Of a stretch of 64,000 bases of DNA, positions 11,523-24,187 are shown in pieces (the first letter of the stretch is position 1; the number at the start of each line of letters is the position of its first letter). A model generated the notes under the pieces. It made no database searches and had not been told where the DNA came from. It saw only the letters and a program-made list of their open reading frames with translations. The stretch covers positions 8,804,001 through 8,868,000 of the forward strand of contig AP026545.1 of assembly GCA_026075535.2 (NCBI GenBank), in the 5' to 3' direction. Origin of the DNA: Tricholoma matsutake. Lineage: Eukaryota > Basidiomycota > Agaricomycetes > Agaricales > Tricholomataceae. Made by a program: the position numbers and the translations under genes.

Positions 11523-11822
11523 TATGGTTAGGTTTAGTGGCCACCATAGCAACACAGCCACTGTGTGAGCCGGTGCTGTGGTTGTCTTTGGCCACTTGTG
11601 AGTGCCGGTGCCATCATTTGTTGTCTTCAGTCATGGCTTGAATTGAGCCATCCAAGCCATTCAAACCATTCAGCAATAGATGAATGTGTCATCAGTGAGG
11701 CCGGAATTACAATGCCGGTGGCATGGTACATGCAGCAAGTATGGTTGAATATCACAAACACTGCCTCTGTTGTTGCATACGTAACATTGGTGGTTGCAAG
11801 CTGATATCGCCAGATTACCTGG

Positions 11823-14800
11823 CTACTCAAAACCCCAGACATTTCCTACCTGTGGATGTATGGCTTTGAAAATATGCATGGAGGAAGCAGCCATCCTTCT
11901 CCAGTTCGCCACCTGACATTTGGTATATGCCACAGCTCCCAGCAATGTCTGAGTCTCCAAGCAGTTAACCCAGACCTCTGCTCTGTGAAGAAAATAACAT
12001 GGGATCCAAGCCATTTCATGACTAGTAATTGATAACTCCTCTGACCATCTATCATGTTTGGCATTCGCCCGTAACCAGTGCACCCTGTAGACTAAATAAT
12101 AGTGAAGTCACTCGTTAAAGTGAATTGAGGTGTACTTACATTCTTTCATCATTTCACTGCCTCGACATCAGCTTGGACATTAATAGTCCAAAACCATGCC
12201 AATGGTTCATCCTGTCTCTGGCTTCTACCCTCAGCATTGCCGGTACCACCCCTCACTGTGGCAGTTGAAATCTTGAGTTCATCCTGGTGCAATACCTGAT
12301 ACTTGGACTGCACCTCAGTTGAACATCCCAATGATACCATTGCAGCCCTTGCAGCATTGTATACCTGACGATGTGCTTGAACCCAGCAGCTAATAGCATG
12401 CATCTTTGACCAAGCCCTTCCCTTTTTGTTCTTGGATGTGGCGAGACATAAATTCTTTCTGAATAAGAAAGATTTCTCACCGAGGGCTATTCTAACACCC
12501 TGGAGCTCATTGTTTGCTTGTCCTTCCCTCAATTTCAACTCTTTCTCGGCAAGGGAATCCAAACCAAGCTGAGTAATTTGCAGATAGCCAAATGTAGAGG
12601 GAAGAGGTAATGGGCATGTTTTGGCAGTATGGACTGCTGCTACCGGGGGGCTTGTAATGAATGGGTTGCTTTGATCATTGTCATCCAAGTTAGTCTGGTA
12701 ATTGGGAGCTTGTGATGGGAGTACTGGTCTCAGTGGTGAGTCATTAAGCTTTTGCAGTGCATCCAATGTGTCATTGCTCACAAATTGTTCCAATTTAGCA
12801 ATGAAGGAATCTACTCTGGTATCAAGGTTTTGCCATTTTGTTGCAATCTTCAGCTTATTGGCCTTGGACAACACTGAATGCTGCTGATGTATAAAGGTCC
12901 GAAGGGCCAGTCTGATATTAGTTAGCATAGGAATATTTTGCAATGGCTGGATATGCACTGGGCTTCCTCAAGTTTGAGGCCAAGAGCAAGCCAGGTGGTT
13001 TCACCCTTTCCATCACTGGTTTCATCTTCATGCTCTAGAAGGTTCATTTGAAGGTTGCTTCATGTTACCACTACCTGACCAGGATTTATATCATAGATGT
13101 CCATTGCTTCTGGATTGGTTAGACGTGTTGCCTGAGAGTGTTTTTCCAATTCTTTCCAGGTTGCAATCTCCTCAGGGTCTGAGTTTGCCATGTACTGCAA
13201 TAGGTCCACCCGACTTTCCTCCTCACCTGCCACAGCGGCTCTGAATCAGCAGGCAGTGGTAACCACTGCATCTGGTTCCAAGTCAATCTGGTGCAATGTA
13301 CAAACATGTACTCACCTATGTCCTGCATTTTTTTGAAGTTGGAATCCCCCCATATGATCATCCAAGGTTTCAATCCATCCAGAAATGGTAGCATTTTGGG
13401 TACTAGGTGAGATTTCATTCAACACTGACCACAATGATTCAAGGATTTCTCCATCCACTTGTCCAGCACCGGGAATGAAACTCAGTGAAAAGCGTGAGAA
13501 ACATTGCCAGATGTGGCCACCAACATGGAAAAGACCAATACCATGCAGAATGGCAATGCCAAGTGGTAGCTGGATATACTGACTCTCCTCCATCCGAAGT
13601 CTGAGCCTCTTCCAATACTGGCACATTATATCATAAATCAAAATGATTTTCTTGAGTCCGGTGATATTAGTGTTTTTCAAAGCTTCAGATAAAGAATAGT
13701 CCATGTTTGCTTGTCTAGAAAAAGTTACACAATGTCTCTCAAATTGTGAAGATATCTCACCATTCCCCTTTTTGGAAGTCAACCACTGCACTGGGGCAGA
13801 AGCAACCATGGCAGCCACAAGCAGTTGCACTGACACCAGTTACATCAAGACCCTTGTATTTGATGAAGCAGTCATTTACAGCATGAGGCTCATTTCAGGT
13901 CAGTTTCTAATTTGGAGTTAATATGCTGAAAGTCTTTCAAATATCTTACCTCTTTTACTTCCTTAGCAATGATGAGGTGTGATTTGTAGCAATTTGGCTC
14001 GGTCATGAAAAAATCACCATGACTGAGCTTAATATCACGGTGAGCATTTTTGCACTTCTGATGAACAGTGGTGAAGTTTCCATCCATGACAAAAGTCCGA
14101 GTGTATGCCATTCTGAGGTATAGAATTACATTAAATACATTCCAATTCATGCAATTTGACTTACTGGTCAGGATCCTCAGTCCAATTTTCTGGCAGATTG
14201 ACACCTGGCTGAGGACATCCAGCACAGAATGTTGGGATGTCAGTCGCACCATGCATTGCAGCCGCCAATATGCTGCCAGCACTGGACTGTGATTCTCCCC
14301 AGCGGCCTCTCCACTTCAAATGTTTCAACATTTGCCATAGCCAGCTTGCCCTGAGAAGCTCCCTGTATCAATCCTAAAGTACCGATGTCAGAGATATTGA
14401 CAACTGTAGTATATCAATCATACCTCCACAGCATTAGGAAATAAGGGTGAAGTCATGCACCGGAGCTTCTGGTAGTATCAATAGGCTGAAGATTTACATT
14501 CCAGATTGGACAATTGCACATCATCGAGGACTTTAAATCTGAATGTGGTCTTGATATTTTCATAGCTGACTGGGAAAAGCCCTGATTGCAATAAGTGATT
14601 TTCCTGCTCTTGATGGGAATTAGGGCAATTACACCACTTGACCCACATATGATGTACACTGGAAACATTGATGACTGTCAATTCGTAATGGAAAAGTTGT
14701 GGGACCAAGGTCATAAATGCTGGTAAACCTTTTCATCTCCTTGATGTTGTTGTTGGTTCCATCACCTTCTGTAGCATCATCCAAATCATCTTCATAATTG

Positions 14801-15461
14801 TCAGCCTCTTGTCCAACCACATTCGGTGCTGAGGGGTGAAAGTAACTTGGGCAGGATGCACCATTGTGACCAAGACATAAAACTAACCCAACTTGGAACA
14901 ACCAAGCTGGTTCACAATAGGAACCTGTACAGTGGTCGATGCAGTGAAATGGGTTTGAAGCATGGTTATCATGGCAGCAGTCAGTACAGAACATGAGATT
15001 GAAAAGACAGTCTCGGCATCACCAGGTAGCGGCATCATCCCCACACAGATTGCATTTCATGCAAATGGGTAGTTCATTGGATAGTAGTGCTTCCAAACAC
15101 ATGGCCTTTTTAAGCAGTCATTCTTCAATGTAATCTTGAGGTGTCTGAGGGTAATATTAGCATAGTAAATGTGGTAGCCATAATAAGTCACCTTTGAAGA
15201 GGGGGGATCAAGATCTGCAATGAAATTTAGAGGGTGATGCTCAATTGGTTCATCAGACATCAGAGATGTTATATTGGTGTTGGATGTGGTCACCAATCCT
15301 GACACTGGTGCACTTCTCTTTGCCTTCTTATGCCTTGGAGTTGACTGAGGACTTTGCCAAACTGGTACCAGGTGATCCCTCAGTCCCCATGATGTCTGGG
15401 AGTGAATGACAGTCATCTGGGAGATTCTTCCAATGATGGTGCAAGTGTGTCCTCTAGGCAT
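11823..15461 (-). pseudogene. KDZ (Kyakuja-Dileera-Zisupton) transposase with CxC2 cluster
   Basis: The gene starts at ATG 15461 (MPRGHT) with a basic N-terminal segment. The CxC2 cysteine cluster lies near 15056-14870: CNLC, CRDC, FCTDCCHDNH, NPFHCIDH and LVLCLGHNG. Next comes a conserved module with CNCPNSHQEQENHLLQSGLFP. The catalytic core includes FVMDGNF (likely first Asp), a cysteine/His segment, IYDIMCQYWKRL (likely second Asp), GIGLFHVGGH and GQVDGEILESLWSVLNEIS (likely Glu). The C-terminus has KELKLREGQANNELQGVR, NKKGRAWSKM and WLRANAKHDRWSEEL. Several 45-60 nt introns are implied. A TGA at 15019-15021 replaces a residue between W and C in the cluster (Arg in the family as I remember it). 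Frame changes near 14280-14400 and 13700-13860 also suggest decay. KDZ transposases move large DNA elements by a DDE-type reaction. The family call is very strong; activity is unlikely. Confidence 0.9.
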
Positions 15462-16344
15462 GATGGTTTGTAGACCAATGTAGAATTATTGAACAAGCAT
15501 CTCCAGGATTATATAGGCACTGTAGGCAATGAGGAAACATGGCAACATGGTGATGTAAATGACAATGGTACCATGTAGAGGTTACTATGGTACTGTTCTA
15601 CACTACAGCATACTAACATGTTTCCTAGGTCATACTCACAAAGCTACCATCAATGTTTCCAATGGAAAATAACACTGGTGGTGTTCGTGATAACCATTGG
15701 TCAATAGTTTCTTACTACACCATTATTACTGTTCTGTACTACCGCAAATCACATATGACATGCTGTAGTCGTGTGAGCCTATATCTTGCTATTTGACCAT
15801 TGTGGGCCCACCCGGTCATTTCATGTTGAATGTATTATATGTATGGGCATGCACTTGAATTATGTTCAAATGGGCCCATATGGATTTCTGGATCATGGCA
15901 CTTTTTGACCAATGTGGCTTCTGGGACTGTGGGCACATTGAGGGTGGCACCTGTGATGGTTTCTATAGACCTCATGCTCATTAGCCTGTAATTGTTTCTT
16001 GCAATGTTTCAATGTTTCATAAAACAGACGTCTACATAGGGTTGTCTGATCCATTGGCACCTATGCCATTGCCTGTGAGGTTCTGTGATTTTTCAGCTCC
16101 AGGAAACTTTACTGGCAATGTATGATTTGTAATAACAGCAGTAATTCAAGGCTTGTATGCTATAGTCATGTGGGCCCATACTGTTTTCCTTTTACTATCA
16201 TGGGCCCACACGATCATTCCATCGAGCATATCATCATATGGGCCCATTGTGTATTATGTAATTTATGTTAGGATGGGCCCATATGCATTTTCTTAGCTCA
16301 TGGGGTTCTACAATAACTGGGGCCTGTCATTTGCTTATAAGGCA
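15462..16344. repeat. Right flank of KDZ gene with reverse-complement subterminal repeats
   Basis: No gene is seen. From about 16,120 the sequence is the reverse complement of units in the 6.8-8.7 kb array: TTTGTAATAACAGCAGTAAT, ATAGTCATGTGGGCCCATAC, ATCATTCCATCGAGCATAT, and TCTTAGCTCATG. GGGCCCA palindromes recur. The segment 15.5-16.1 kb is also repeat-like, with several ACACTGGTGG-type motifs. Confidence 0.65.
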
Positions 16345-17270
16345 TGACTTGGGTATGGGTAACACCATGTGTTTCTGCTTATGGATACACATGGGTACAG
16401 GTATGGGTTTGGATTTCTGTACCTGAGGCAAAACCGCACCTGTACCCACAGTTTTATGGGTTTAGTCAGTACTGTACCTGATGTCCGATGATCAGGTCAT
16501 GTGCTGACCTTGTTGATCAACATCAACAATTCTCACACTTTTCCCACCACCACTCTCTGCCTCCACACCTCTGGGCGACAACCAACACCTCTGGATGACA
16601 ATAATGGCCCCCTCTCATTAACAACAGCCCCCTCTAGTTGACAATGGCTGTGGCATCACTGCCACCACCCCCTCTCACTTGCAAATCTGAGTCGGGGGTG
16701 TTTCTGGGTTTGTTTCACTTGGGAGTGCCGCCACATCATGACTACCACCCCCTCTCACTCGCAAACGTGGGGTGGGGGTGGTTCTTGGTCTGTTTCTCTT
16801 GCAACGGCTGCAACATCGCCTCCACCACTTGCAAACATGAGGTGGGGGTAGTTCTCTGTTTGTTTCACTCGGGAGCGCCGCCACATCACCACTACCACCC
16901 CCTCTTGCTTGCAAATGCGAGGTGGGGTTGGTTCTCTGTTCATTTCACTCAGGACAATGGCCACATCATCACCCACCACCCCCTCTCACTCACAAATGCA
17001 AGTTGGGGGTGGTTCTTGGTCTGTTTCTCTCGCAATGGCCACCACGTCACCTCCACCACCCCCCCTCACTCGCAATTGCAAGTTGGGGGTGGTTCCTCAT
17101 TGTATTTAGATCTATTTAGAATTATAATAAATTATTAATGTCATACCTGTGGGTTTCAACCAAAACCCCTCCATACCCACAGTAAAACTGCACCCATAAC
17201 CATAACAGGTACGGTGTTCACGGGTACGGGTACAGGTACATGAAATTATACCCGGGGGTTACCTGAGTCA
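16345..17270. mobile_element. F3 copy a: GGGTATGGGTA-ended element with hairpin repeats
   Basis: The left end reads TGACTTGGGTATGGGTA. The reverse complement of the right end reads TGACTCAGGTAACCCCCGGG, followed by further GGGTA/GTACC motifs. It interrupts the KDZ right arm. The interior (16.63-17.10 kb) is a five-fold tandem array of about 95 bp, each unit with CACCCCCTCTCACT...GGGGGTGGTTC inverted repeats and TCTGTTTCTCT. All three frames stay open through part of it, which is a composition effect. I found no transposase and no clear target duplication, so the boundaries are approximate. Confidence 0.5.
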
Positions 17271-18060
17271 CCCTGTAAGAGGACAACCCCTGGGTAGGAT
17301 ACCCAGCCCCTTCCTATGTTTATATTATTTTACTTCAGTCATGGACTCATTCCTACATTCCTTTCCATTACATTACTCTAGCTTTGTTATTGTTTGGCTA
17401 CAGCCTTATCTTGGACAGTTGGAGTAGTTACCTTTCTTTAGTTCATTATTATAAGATTATCCTCTGCTTCTAGCAATACACTGGCCACCTTAGTGCCCTC
17501 TCTCTCTCTGATTGAGTCTCCTCTTGTTGCTGCAGGGTCTTGCCCTTACACACACCCTATTTGCTTAGCTCTGACTTGTACACTTATGGCCGCAGGTGAC
17601 TTTATCACTACCAGTGTCAGTCACTACAATGTACTGTTTTTGCATATATCCTTATCCTCCCACATTCCTACAGCATACAGCATGTCACCATTGCTGTGTT
17701 TGTTATCCATGTTCTAGTGCACACCAGCCATGATTAGCATACAAGTCTTTTAAGAGCTATGTAAATGACCAGCACCAACTTTATCTTTTCCGGTGCCAAG
17801 AGATACAGTTAGGAAATAGCTGACTGCCACACAAGCGACAGTTGCTGTCTGGCCAGTGTCAGGATTAATCTATGTCTAATCTCATTGGACATTACTACTG
17901 TCTTTGACTAATGATTGTTCTCTTGTGTTCCTTGCCTGTGTATCTTACTGACATCAGCCCACATGCTTCCAGCTGCCAGTGGGGCAACCACTAGCACTTT
18001 CCCCAACTTATGCCACTGGTGGAAATTTATATGAATCAGGGAGTAAAAACTTAAATAGAT
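17271..18060. other. Non-coding stretch with one inverted KDZ subterminal unit
   Basis: No gene is supported. About 17,560-17,780 is the reverse complement of one left-arm unit (GACTTTATCACTACCAGTG, CACTACAATGTACTG, TTTTTGCATATATCC). Before it, 17,280-17,540 is pyrimidine-rich and could be LTR-derived, but I could not find paired ends. This is the outermost inverted unit seen on the right, so the KDZ element probably ends near here. Confidence 0.45.
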
Positions 18061-18902
18061 GACTTGTTAAGTGTCAAGGTGCTCCCTAATTTGATTCCAC
18101 ACATCCTCGTTGGGCATCATTTTCTCAAAATGTCTCAGTCATCCTTTTCCATGTCAAATGCAGGTCATCGAAGATCTTCATCATTAATTGTATTTCAGCC
18201 ATGTCACCAGTGGCATATGGGACCGGCCATAGGTCTTGCCAGGTGAACTGGATCTGATGAAACTTAAGATAAATTAAAGGACAACAATATGTTACTCACC
18301 TGTGGCCGATGAATCACCAGGAAGTCATGTGGAGCAAATGGGTATGAGTTGTAGTTCTCCAGATCATTCTGTTTACTCCACCAAGAATTGATATAGCTAT
18401 CGACGATATGGGTGGGGTCATCAGCATCGACCTTCAAGTACCTTTGTATCACCAGAATGTATTATAGTTCCAGAAAATCTTTGCCTTCAGGATCATTGCA
18501 TTCCAAGCATCACAAAGTCCCATCCTGCACCATCTTTATGGTTTCCACAATGAGCAGGTGAGTGTATGGAGCACTGCCACCCATAGAGGCATAAACTACA
18601 ATGGCCATCAAGAATTCCTTCTAAGTTGGTATTGGTGATGAGATAATTGGCAATCACAATATGTTCACTTACAGTCTTGTAAAATATGCCTGACACCCAC
18701 CCCTAGGGCATGGCACAGGCACGGGCATGGGTATGGGATTCCCATACCCAGGCAACACCATACCCTTTTCCATGGTGTTACGGGTATGTGTGGGTATGCT
18801 GGTACCCAGATTTTGGTCAGGTGAGTAATCATCTGACCTTGTTGAATACTCATGACACATCTATTGCTAAACTATACGACGATCCAACCACCACCATAGC
18901 AT

Positions 18903-18933
18903 GGCCCAAACAATGTGAATCGTCGTTTGGGCC
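18903..18933 (+). repeat. H1 palindrome with splice-donor-like flank
   Basis: GGCCCAAACAATG / CGTCGTTTGGGCC. It is followed by TATAGTAAGTTTTTTTC, AAACTAATT and CTTCTTTTTCAG about 75 nt later, which resembles a complete short fungal intron. Confidence 0.75.
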
Positions 18934-19071
18934 TATAGTAAGTTTTTTTCTGTTTCATTTCTTGTTTTTTGTAAACTAATTGATTATGTTACTTCTTTTT
19001 CAGGTTCTAAACTACTGATTACTATGGATGATGACAGCTAACGACACACACCCAACAGTGCCACATCACCT

Positions 19072-19105
19072 GGGCCCAAACGACGTGATTGCATCATTTG
19101 GGCCC
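19072..19105 (+). repeat. H1 palindrome with splice-donor-like flank
   Basis: GGGCCCAAACGACG / CATCATTTGGGCCC. GGTAAGTTTTTTG begins immediately after, with AAACTAACTATTTTG and CATTTCATAG about 65 nt downstream. Confidence 0.78.
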
Positions 19106-20159
19106 ATGGTAAGTTTTTTGTTTCATTCATTTCTTTTTTTGTAAACTAACTATTTTGTTTCTTTCATTTCATAGGTTGGAATTCCCTCGGAACGAGGAGC
19201 TCACATGGAACGACCCCACGCCAATGCTGCCACATCACGATGGCACACCACCCACCCCAGCCTCACGAGCAACTGCTCGTGGGGTGGATAGCGGGTGGAA
19301 TGACGATAATGACCAGGAGGAGAACCCAAGGACCCAACTGCCACCACGAGCAACTGCCCATGGGGTGGAATCAGGGATCGATGACTACAGGCAGCACCCC
19401 CCCCCTCTCTCGCTGCAAATGCGAGTGGGGGGGTTACTCATTCTGTTCTTGGTGACTACAGGCACCACCCCCCTCCCTCGCTCCAAACGCAAGAGGGGGG
19501 GGGTTTTGTTTTGTTTTCATTGACTACAGGCACCACCACCCCCTCCCTCACTTGAAATGCGGAGGGGGGGGTTTTCTATATTAGTTTAATGTAATTTATT
19601 TATTAGAATAGGTCCACCACCCCCTCCCGGGCTCCAAATGCGAGCGAGGGGGTTTCTATTAACTTAATTTACTATTAAAATATGTATTCTTCTCGAAACC
19701 CCCAAATAACCACAGATAACCCGTGCCGTGCCCTACCCACCCCAACCGTGACTCATCGTAGTCTTCATTGTTCTCTACCGCATGGATCCATGTGGTGATT
19801 GCAGCATGGAGATGTAACATTCCATACAACAGCACTTCCTGCCTGTGTGCTAGATCATTCTGTGCTGGTAGTAGTCCCATAGTACTCTCTTGAATGCTGA
19901 GATCACAAGCTACCTGTTGAGCAGTGATGGCCTGCTGATGGAACTCAGTAGGTTTGACTGTAGGGTGAGGGCTCTCTAGGAAATTGGTGTTCCTCTGATG
20001 CTCAACCTCTATTTGATTCAATGTGGTAGCAAATTCACCAGCAGTAACAGGGTCAGGTTTATATGGCTAGTGAGGCACGGATTTGAGGTTTGTATAGTGG
20101 GATAGCATAACTTCAATGCAGTTGTAGATACAGAATGTTTGGATGATTAAGTAATCAAT

Positions 20160-20720
20160 GGACAAAATTATCATCGGCGCTGGGAACAAGCACCAACGAT
20201 AAGTCCGTATGGGCCAATGTCTATAGGAAAACCAGTGGTGGGCCAATACAATTGTTCCCTATCAAATGGAATCATCGCATGGGCCCATGTATATGTGGTA
20301 AGCAGTTCAAACTCTTAACTACACCCTCTGTCAAGTCGGTGAAATTGTGCCCTCATACCTCTGGATTCTGGCCCCTACATTGGGACATTCATTTATATCT
20401 AACCATAATCTATAGCAGGACATCACATCAATAACTGGTGTCTAAAACAATGGGCTAGTGTGGCATGTCCCGGTGACGCATGCATCCAACTGTATCTGCT
20501 GTGACCCAATGCCGTATGCATCCAACCGCTGATATCTGCTGACCTGCTGCTGCACTTTTTCCTACCAACCTACAATGATCATCGGCACCAGGAACCAGCA
20601 CCAACGATATGTCCGCATAGGCTAATGTCTATAAGAAAACCAGTGGTGGGCCAAGACAATTGTTCTGTATCACATGTATTCATTGCATGGGCCCATGTAT
20701 ATGTGGTAACATGTAGTAAA
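20160..20720. repeat. Direct repeat pair of about 130 bp
   Basis: Two similar blocks (about 20168-20300 and 20578-20712) share ATCGGCRCYRGGAACMAGCA, CCAACGATA, CAATGTCTATARGAAAACC, AGTGGTGGGCCAA and TGCATGGGCCCATGTATATG. The GGGCCCATGT motif links them loosely to the KDZ arm repeats. No coding signal. Confidence 0.7.
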
Positions 20721-22080
20721 ATGGTGACCGTGCTAGCCGGCACTGTGATTCAGATGTTACTGCCGCCAAGAATTATTCAGCAATTACCACTGGGAAGAAT
20801 CATTGCTGGCAGTGAATCTGTATACTGGGCCCACATGAGTCTTTCCTGCCGTGGGCCCAATCCGCTACTGACAGATCTATTGTGGTTTTGCAGAAATCTG
20901 CTGAATGGATATACTGTTGTTTTTTACTGAACAGTGTGGCCTGATGGCTGACCTATCCAATGCAGTCTCGTGAGACCATATTTCTTCACGATTGAAAGTA
21001 TAATATTAACCTGCTCCTAGGTCAAAGAATGCACAGCAGGCAGCCACAGTCACAAACGGTGTCATGGCATTGCTCAACATTGATGCAATGGATGTCTAAG
21101 CACCTATGGATATGAATGGATCTTTTTTTCACCAATATAATGTTTCTATGCTCGTTTAATAGGATTCTTTCCGATAGCCTACTTCACCCTTTGTATTGTT
21201 ATATGCTGTTTAATATAAAATATCTAATAGTGGTCATCAAGTGTTGTGAATCAGGCAGGACTTTCAGTGGTACCAATGAGAAATCGTGTACTCCATGTCA
21301 TCAAAGAAGTATATTACAGCTGAATACAACGAAATAGTTGTCAAATGGTACCAAAATTGCAAAATAGATCAGGTCATCAGGCAGTGCACATTCAGTTATG
21401 GATATTTTGGTTCAGATGGTTTAATGCATCAAATATGGATATTTGGTTCAAAAGACCACAATGGAGTGCTTTCGAGTGTTTTTGGTAATGTGTATGCAAA
21501 TTTTACCAGGTAGGGATTTCCTGATAACTTTCCTACTATGTCCCAGTCAGGGACACTAGAGTTGACTTGCCTAAGTGCAATAGACACAGTTTATTATCAA
21601 ACCCTGTGTATTGGTGTATTACCAACAGTGATTACAATTTCCCAGAAGCTTTTAACAGTTATATGTTGCAAGAGGTTTCAATAGCCCCAAATTGATGTTC
21701 TGACTACCTGTTCTGGAGAGGTCTATTTTTTTTCATGGTCTCTAACTAACCAGGTACCCAAGGGGGAACCAGGCCATTGTTCTATGACCCGAGGTGGGGG
21801 GGGGGGGGGGGTCTGGCCCAAAGGGCTTAAATTTTTACTATTTTTAGCCCCAAATGCAACACATTAGTGACTTCGTTGATGTAACTTCAACTTCGAATGT
21901 CTTGCACATTCTGAACACAATAAAAATGATTTTTTTTTTGCTCACTCCGATGTGCTGGTATCAAATGCAACATTTACATTTGCACCAGTGGTTCAATGAC
22001 AAAGACAAAACTAGGCTTTTAAAGGCTTCCAACTATTTCAGACATGTAAAGTGCTTTTTGAAAGAATAAAGGGCCTAAAT
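20721..22080. other. No supported gene
   Basis: Both strands show only short frames with no recognised motif. It includes a run of 17-18 G at about 21792-21810 beside GAGGTGGGG, possibly the end of an old element, and a TTTTTTTTTG tract at 21930. Confidence 0.6.
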
Positions 22081-22490
22081 ATGATGTTTCAACAATGGCA
22101 TGCTGTCCACTGTGTTGTGAAGAAGTGCAAGTCAGTACCACAGGTCCACAAGGGCTCAAGCAACACCAAGGGAAGAAGAAATGTCTGGGAAATGTTGAAA
22201 AGAAGAAGAAAGATGAACAAAAGGGGAAGAACTTGACCTTATTCTTTATTCTGCAACATCAGGACAAGAAGGAGCCAACTGATGCCGGGGTCACTAGAGA
22301 GGCTGCAAGCTCATTCACATTGTGGTTGGCCCATCCATTGCAACTCAACTACCAGTCAGGGATGATAAAACAGTGGGGAAGGCACATCAGCAAAACACAA
22401 AAAACATTTCTGGGTTTTAATTGGTTTCCATTAGTTTCTCAGTTCCTAGAAACTGGACACTGGGAAACTGAGAAACTTGGGCAGATGTTG
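22081..22490 (+). pseudogene. Zinc-finger N-terminal fragment of a transposon-type protein
   Basis: The open frame (Met at 22095) encodes CCPLCCEEVQVSTTGPQGLKQH then KKKC, a Cys2-His-Cys pattern like the N-terminal BED/C2H2-type fingers of mushroom transposase-like proteins. A Lys-rich linker, a LTLFFILQ hydrophobic patch and TREAASSFTLW follow. The frame ends at a TAG in repeat-like DNA near 22490. No downstream catalytic domain is present, so this is a fragment. The family is uncertain. Confidence 0.35.
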
Positions 22491-22880
22491 TAGTAATCCA
22501 TAACCTATGATTGTATTACATTACAGAATAAAAACGGTCCAAACTGGAGGAAATTGGGGAATTATAGGAGGGTTTATGTACCTGTTGGATGCCAAACATT
22601 GCCAAATGGTCCATGCACTCTCACAGGTATATAAACACTGCTGGCAACATCAATAAATTTCTGGGTGTGCCCCAGCTATTGTTATTTACAATTACATACA
22701 AGTGCTTGAAATAAACAAAGCATTAGATTTCAGTTTCCTAGGTTTCCATAAATGTGCTCCCAGGCAGTTTCCGGGAAACAGGACATGGGTTTCCCAGTGG
22801 CCCAGTTGCCCAGTTTTCTCTTATTTTTTTGGTTTCCTGAGGTGAGAAACTGATGGAAACTAAAATCCTTGTTTACTGAT
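22400..22880. repeat. Possible short inverted-repeat element
   Basis: GGTTTCCATTAGTTTCTCAG (about 22424) is matched in reverse complement by CTGATGGAAACT with TGAGAAAC (22845-22860). The interior has several GGAAACT motifs. No target duplication was identified, so this is a candidate only. Confidence 0.3.
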
Positions 22881-23111
22881 GCAAGCCAAAAATGATGTCT
22901 TTTCTTACTAATTCTTAGTTCCAATAAAATCTGTATTTACCCTCCCCCACCTATTCCAATCAGAGTCCAGTTATTCCAGTTATTCCAACCAGAATCCAGT
23001 TATTCTGACCAGATTCCGGTTACTCCAGATGTTCAACTTAGAGTATATACCCTAATGGATAGTCAAATTTCAAGTCTTAAGTTGTCAATGTGCCTACAAA
23101 ATATATTTGTG

Positions 23112-23203
23112 CAGAGTAAGGATTGAACTCAAGACATCTTGATTAGAGTGATCACATGACAAACCCAACATGTGTGCTTAACCAGTTGAGCCACAGGAGA
23201 ATT
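23112..23203 (-). other. tRNA-like unit in F1 copy 2, outward
   Basis: The minus strand reads GTGGCTCAACTGGTTAAG then GAGTTCAATCC about 60 nt later, matching the right-end unit of copy 1. It points toward the 22931 terminus. Confidence 0.58.
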
Positions 23204-23584
23204 ATTAGTTAGTAATATAAGGTTTATTCATGACACTCAAACTCACAACTCTAATTTTTTTCAAAGTAGTTAAGATCAAAATTTTTAATTAACCACATCC
23301 CTCACATTGAATGCGAGGGAGTGGGGATGATTGTGATTACATACATAAACAAAAAATCCTCCCTCTCACAAGATGCGAGAGGGAGTTTTATTTATATACA
23401 TAAAAAGCTAACCCCTCGCATTCGGTGCGAGGAGGGAGGTAAAAACATGAAGAAAAAAATCCCTCCCCCACGCAAAATGGGGGAGGGGGGGCACAATACT
23501 AATAAATAATTAAAAGTACAAAAAGAATCCCTCCCCATGCGAAGTGCAGGGGAGGGGGGACACGACCCCACTGTGCTAGGTGTG

Positions 23585-23815
23585 TTGTCTGTCATTCCAC
23601 CCACAATCCACCCCACGAGCAGTTGCTCATGAGGCTGGGGGTGGGTGGCTTGTTGCCATTGTTGTTCCACCCACAATCCACCCCATGAGCAGTTGCTCGT
23701 GAGGCTGGGGGCAGGTGGTGTGTCATTGTCGTCTCCTGTCCCTGTGCCTGGGCATCATTCCACCCACAATCCACCCCACGAGCAGTTGCTCGTGAGGCTG
23801 GGGGTGGGTGGCTTG
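23585..23815. repeat. Three H2 hairpins in F1 copy 2
   Basis: CCCCACGAGCAGTTGCTCATG, CCCCATGAGCAGTTGCTCGTG and CCCCACGAGCAGTTGCTCGTG type units at about 85-bp spacing, in the opposite orientation to copy 1. Confidence 0.8.
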
Positions 23816-23862
23816 TTGTTGTTTGTCCCCATCGTCCCCTGTTTGGATTTCTGTTTGTTTTT

Positions 23863-23893
<31 letters not shown>

Positions 23894-24187
23894 TTTGGGT
23901 GTATCAGTGCGACAGGGCACGAGTACAGAGGTTGGTGGGTGCTTACTAGGCAGGTACCCCCCTTCTGGGGTCTCCTGGCATCCCTCTGCACCCTCCTAGC
24001 CCATGTCGACAGCCTCACATCCCATTTGAATGGGGAGGAGGGGATCGAGTGGGCGTCGGTGTGGGTTGCGCATTTTTTGTTGCGGCAGGTCATCCCCAGT
24101 AGTATATAATGTAAAAAGCAATAAAATACAAATAGTTGATTGATTAAACAAAAAGCAAAAAAAGAAAACAAAGAAAAACTTATCTAT

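Larger units (their letters stand above)
18691..19748. mobile_element. F3 copy b: element with two H1 palindromes and H2/H3 hairpins
   Basis: Near the left end it shares GGGTATGGG, AACACCATACCC and a CATCTGACCTTGTTGA block with F3 copy a; the right end is rich in GGGTAGGGCACGG on the minus strand. Inside are two H1 palindromes each followed by GTAAGTTTTTT and an intron-like stretch, two H2 hairpins (19246-19375) and four CCCTC/GAGGG hairpins around AAATGCGAG-type loops (19390-19650). The exact ends and target duplication are not resolved. Confidence 0.5.
18060..20035 (-). pseudogene. Unrecognised gene remnant split by F3 copy b
   Basis: The reverse strand codes a 5' part at about 20035-19748 (IEVEHQRNTNFLES, QEVLLYGMLHLHAAITTW, ENNEDYDES). 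Coding resumes at about 18690 with IFYKTVSEHIVIANYLI and an HCSLCLYG segment, then WSKQNDLENYNSYPFAPHD and VIHRPQ. A GTGAGT...CAG intron near 18300-18255 precedes FTWQDLWPVPYATGDMAE. Stops at several points show decay. I do not recognise the family. The joining of both parts across the insertion is inferred from strand, order and the lack of other homology. Confidence 0.35.

Noticed and set aside
8751..15461. Search for a TET/JBP dioxygenase passenger
   Set aside because: No HxD...H pattern with TET/JBP context was found in either KDZ-region gene.
16638..17138. Open frame of 166 codons in F3 copy a
   Set aside because: Translation of the tandem array; His/Pro/Ser repeats stay open in several frames.
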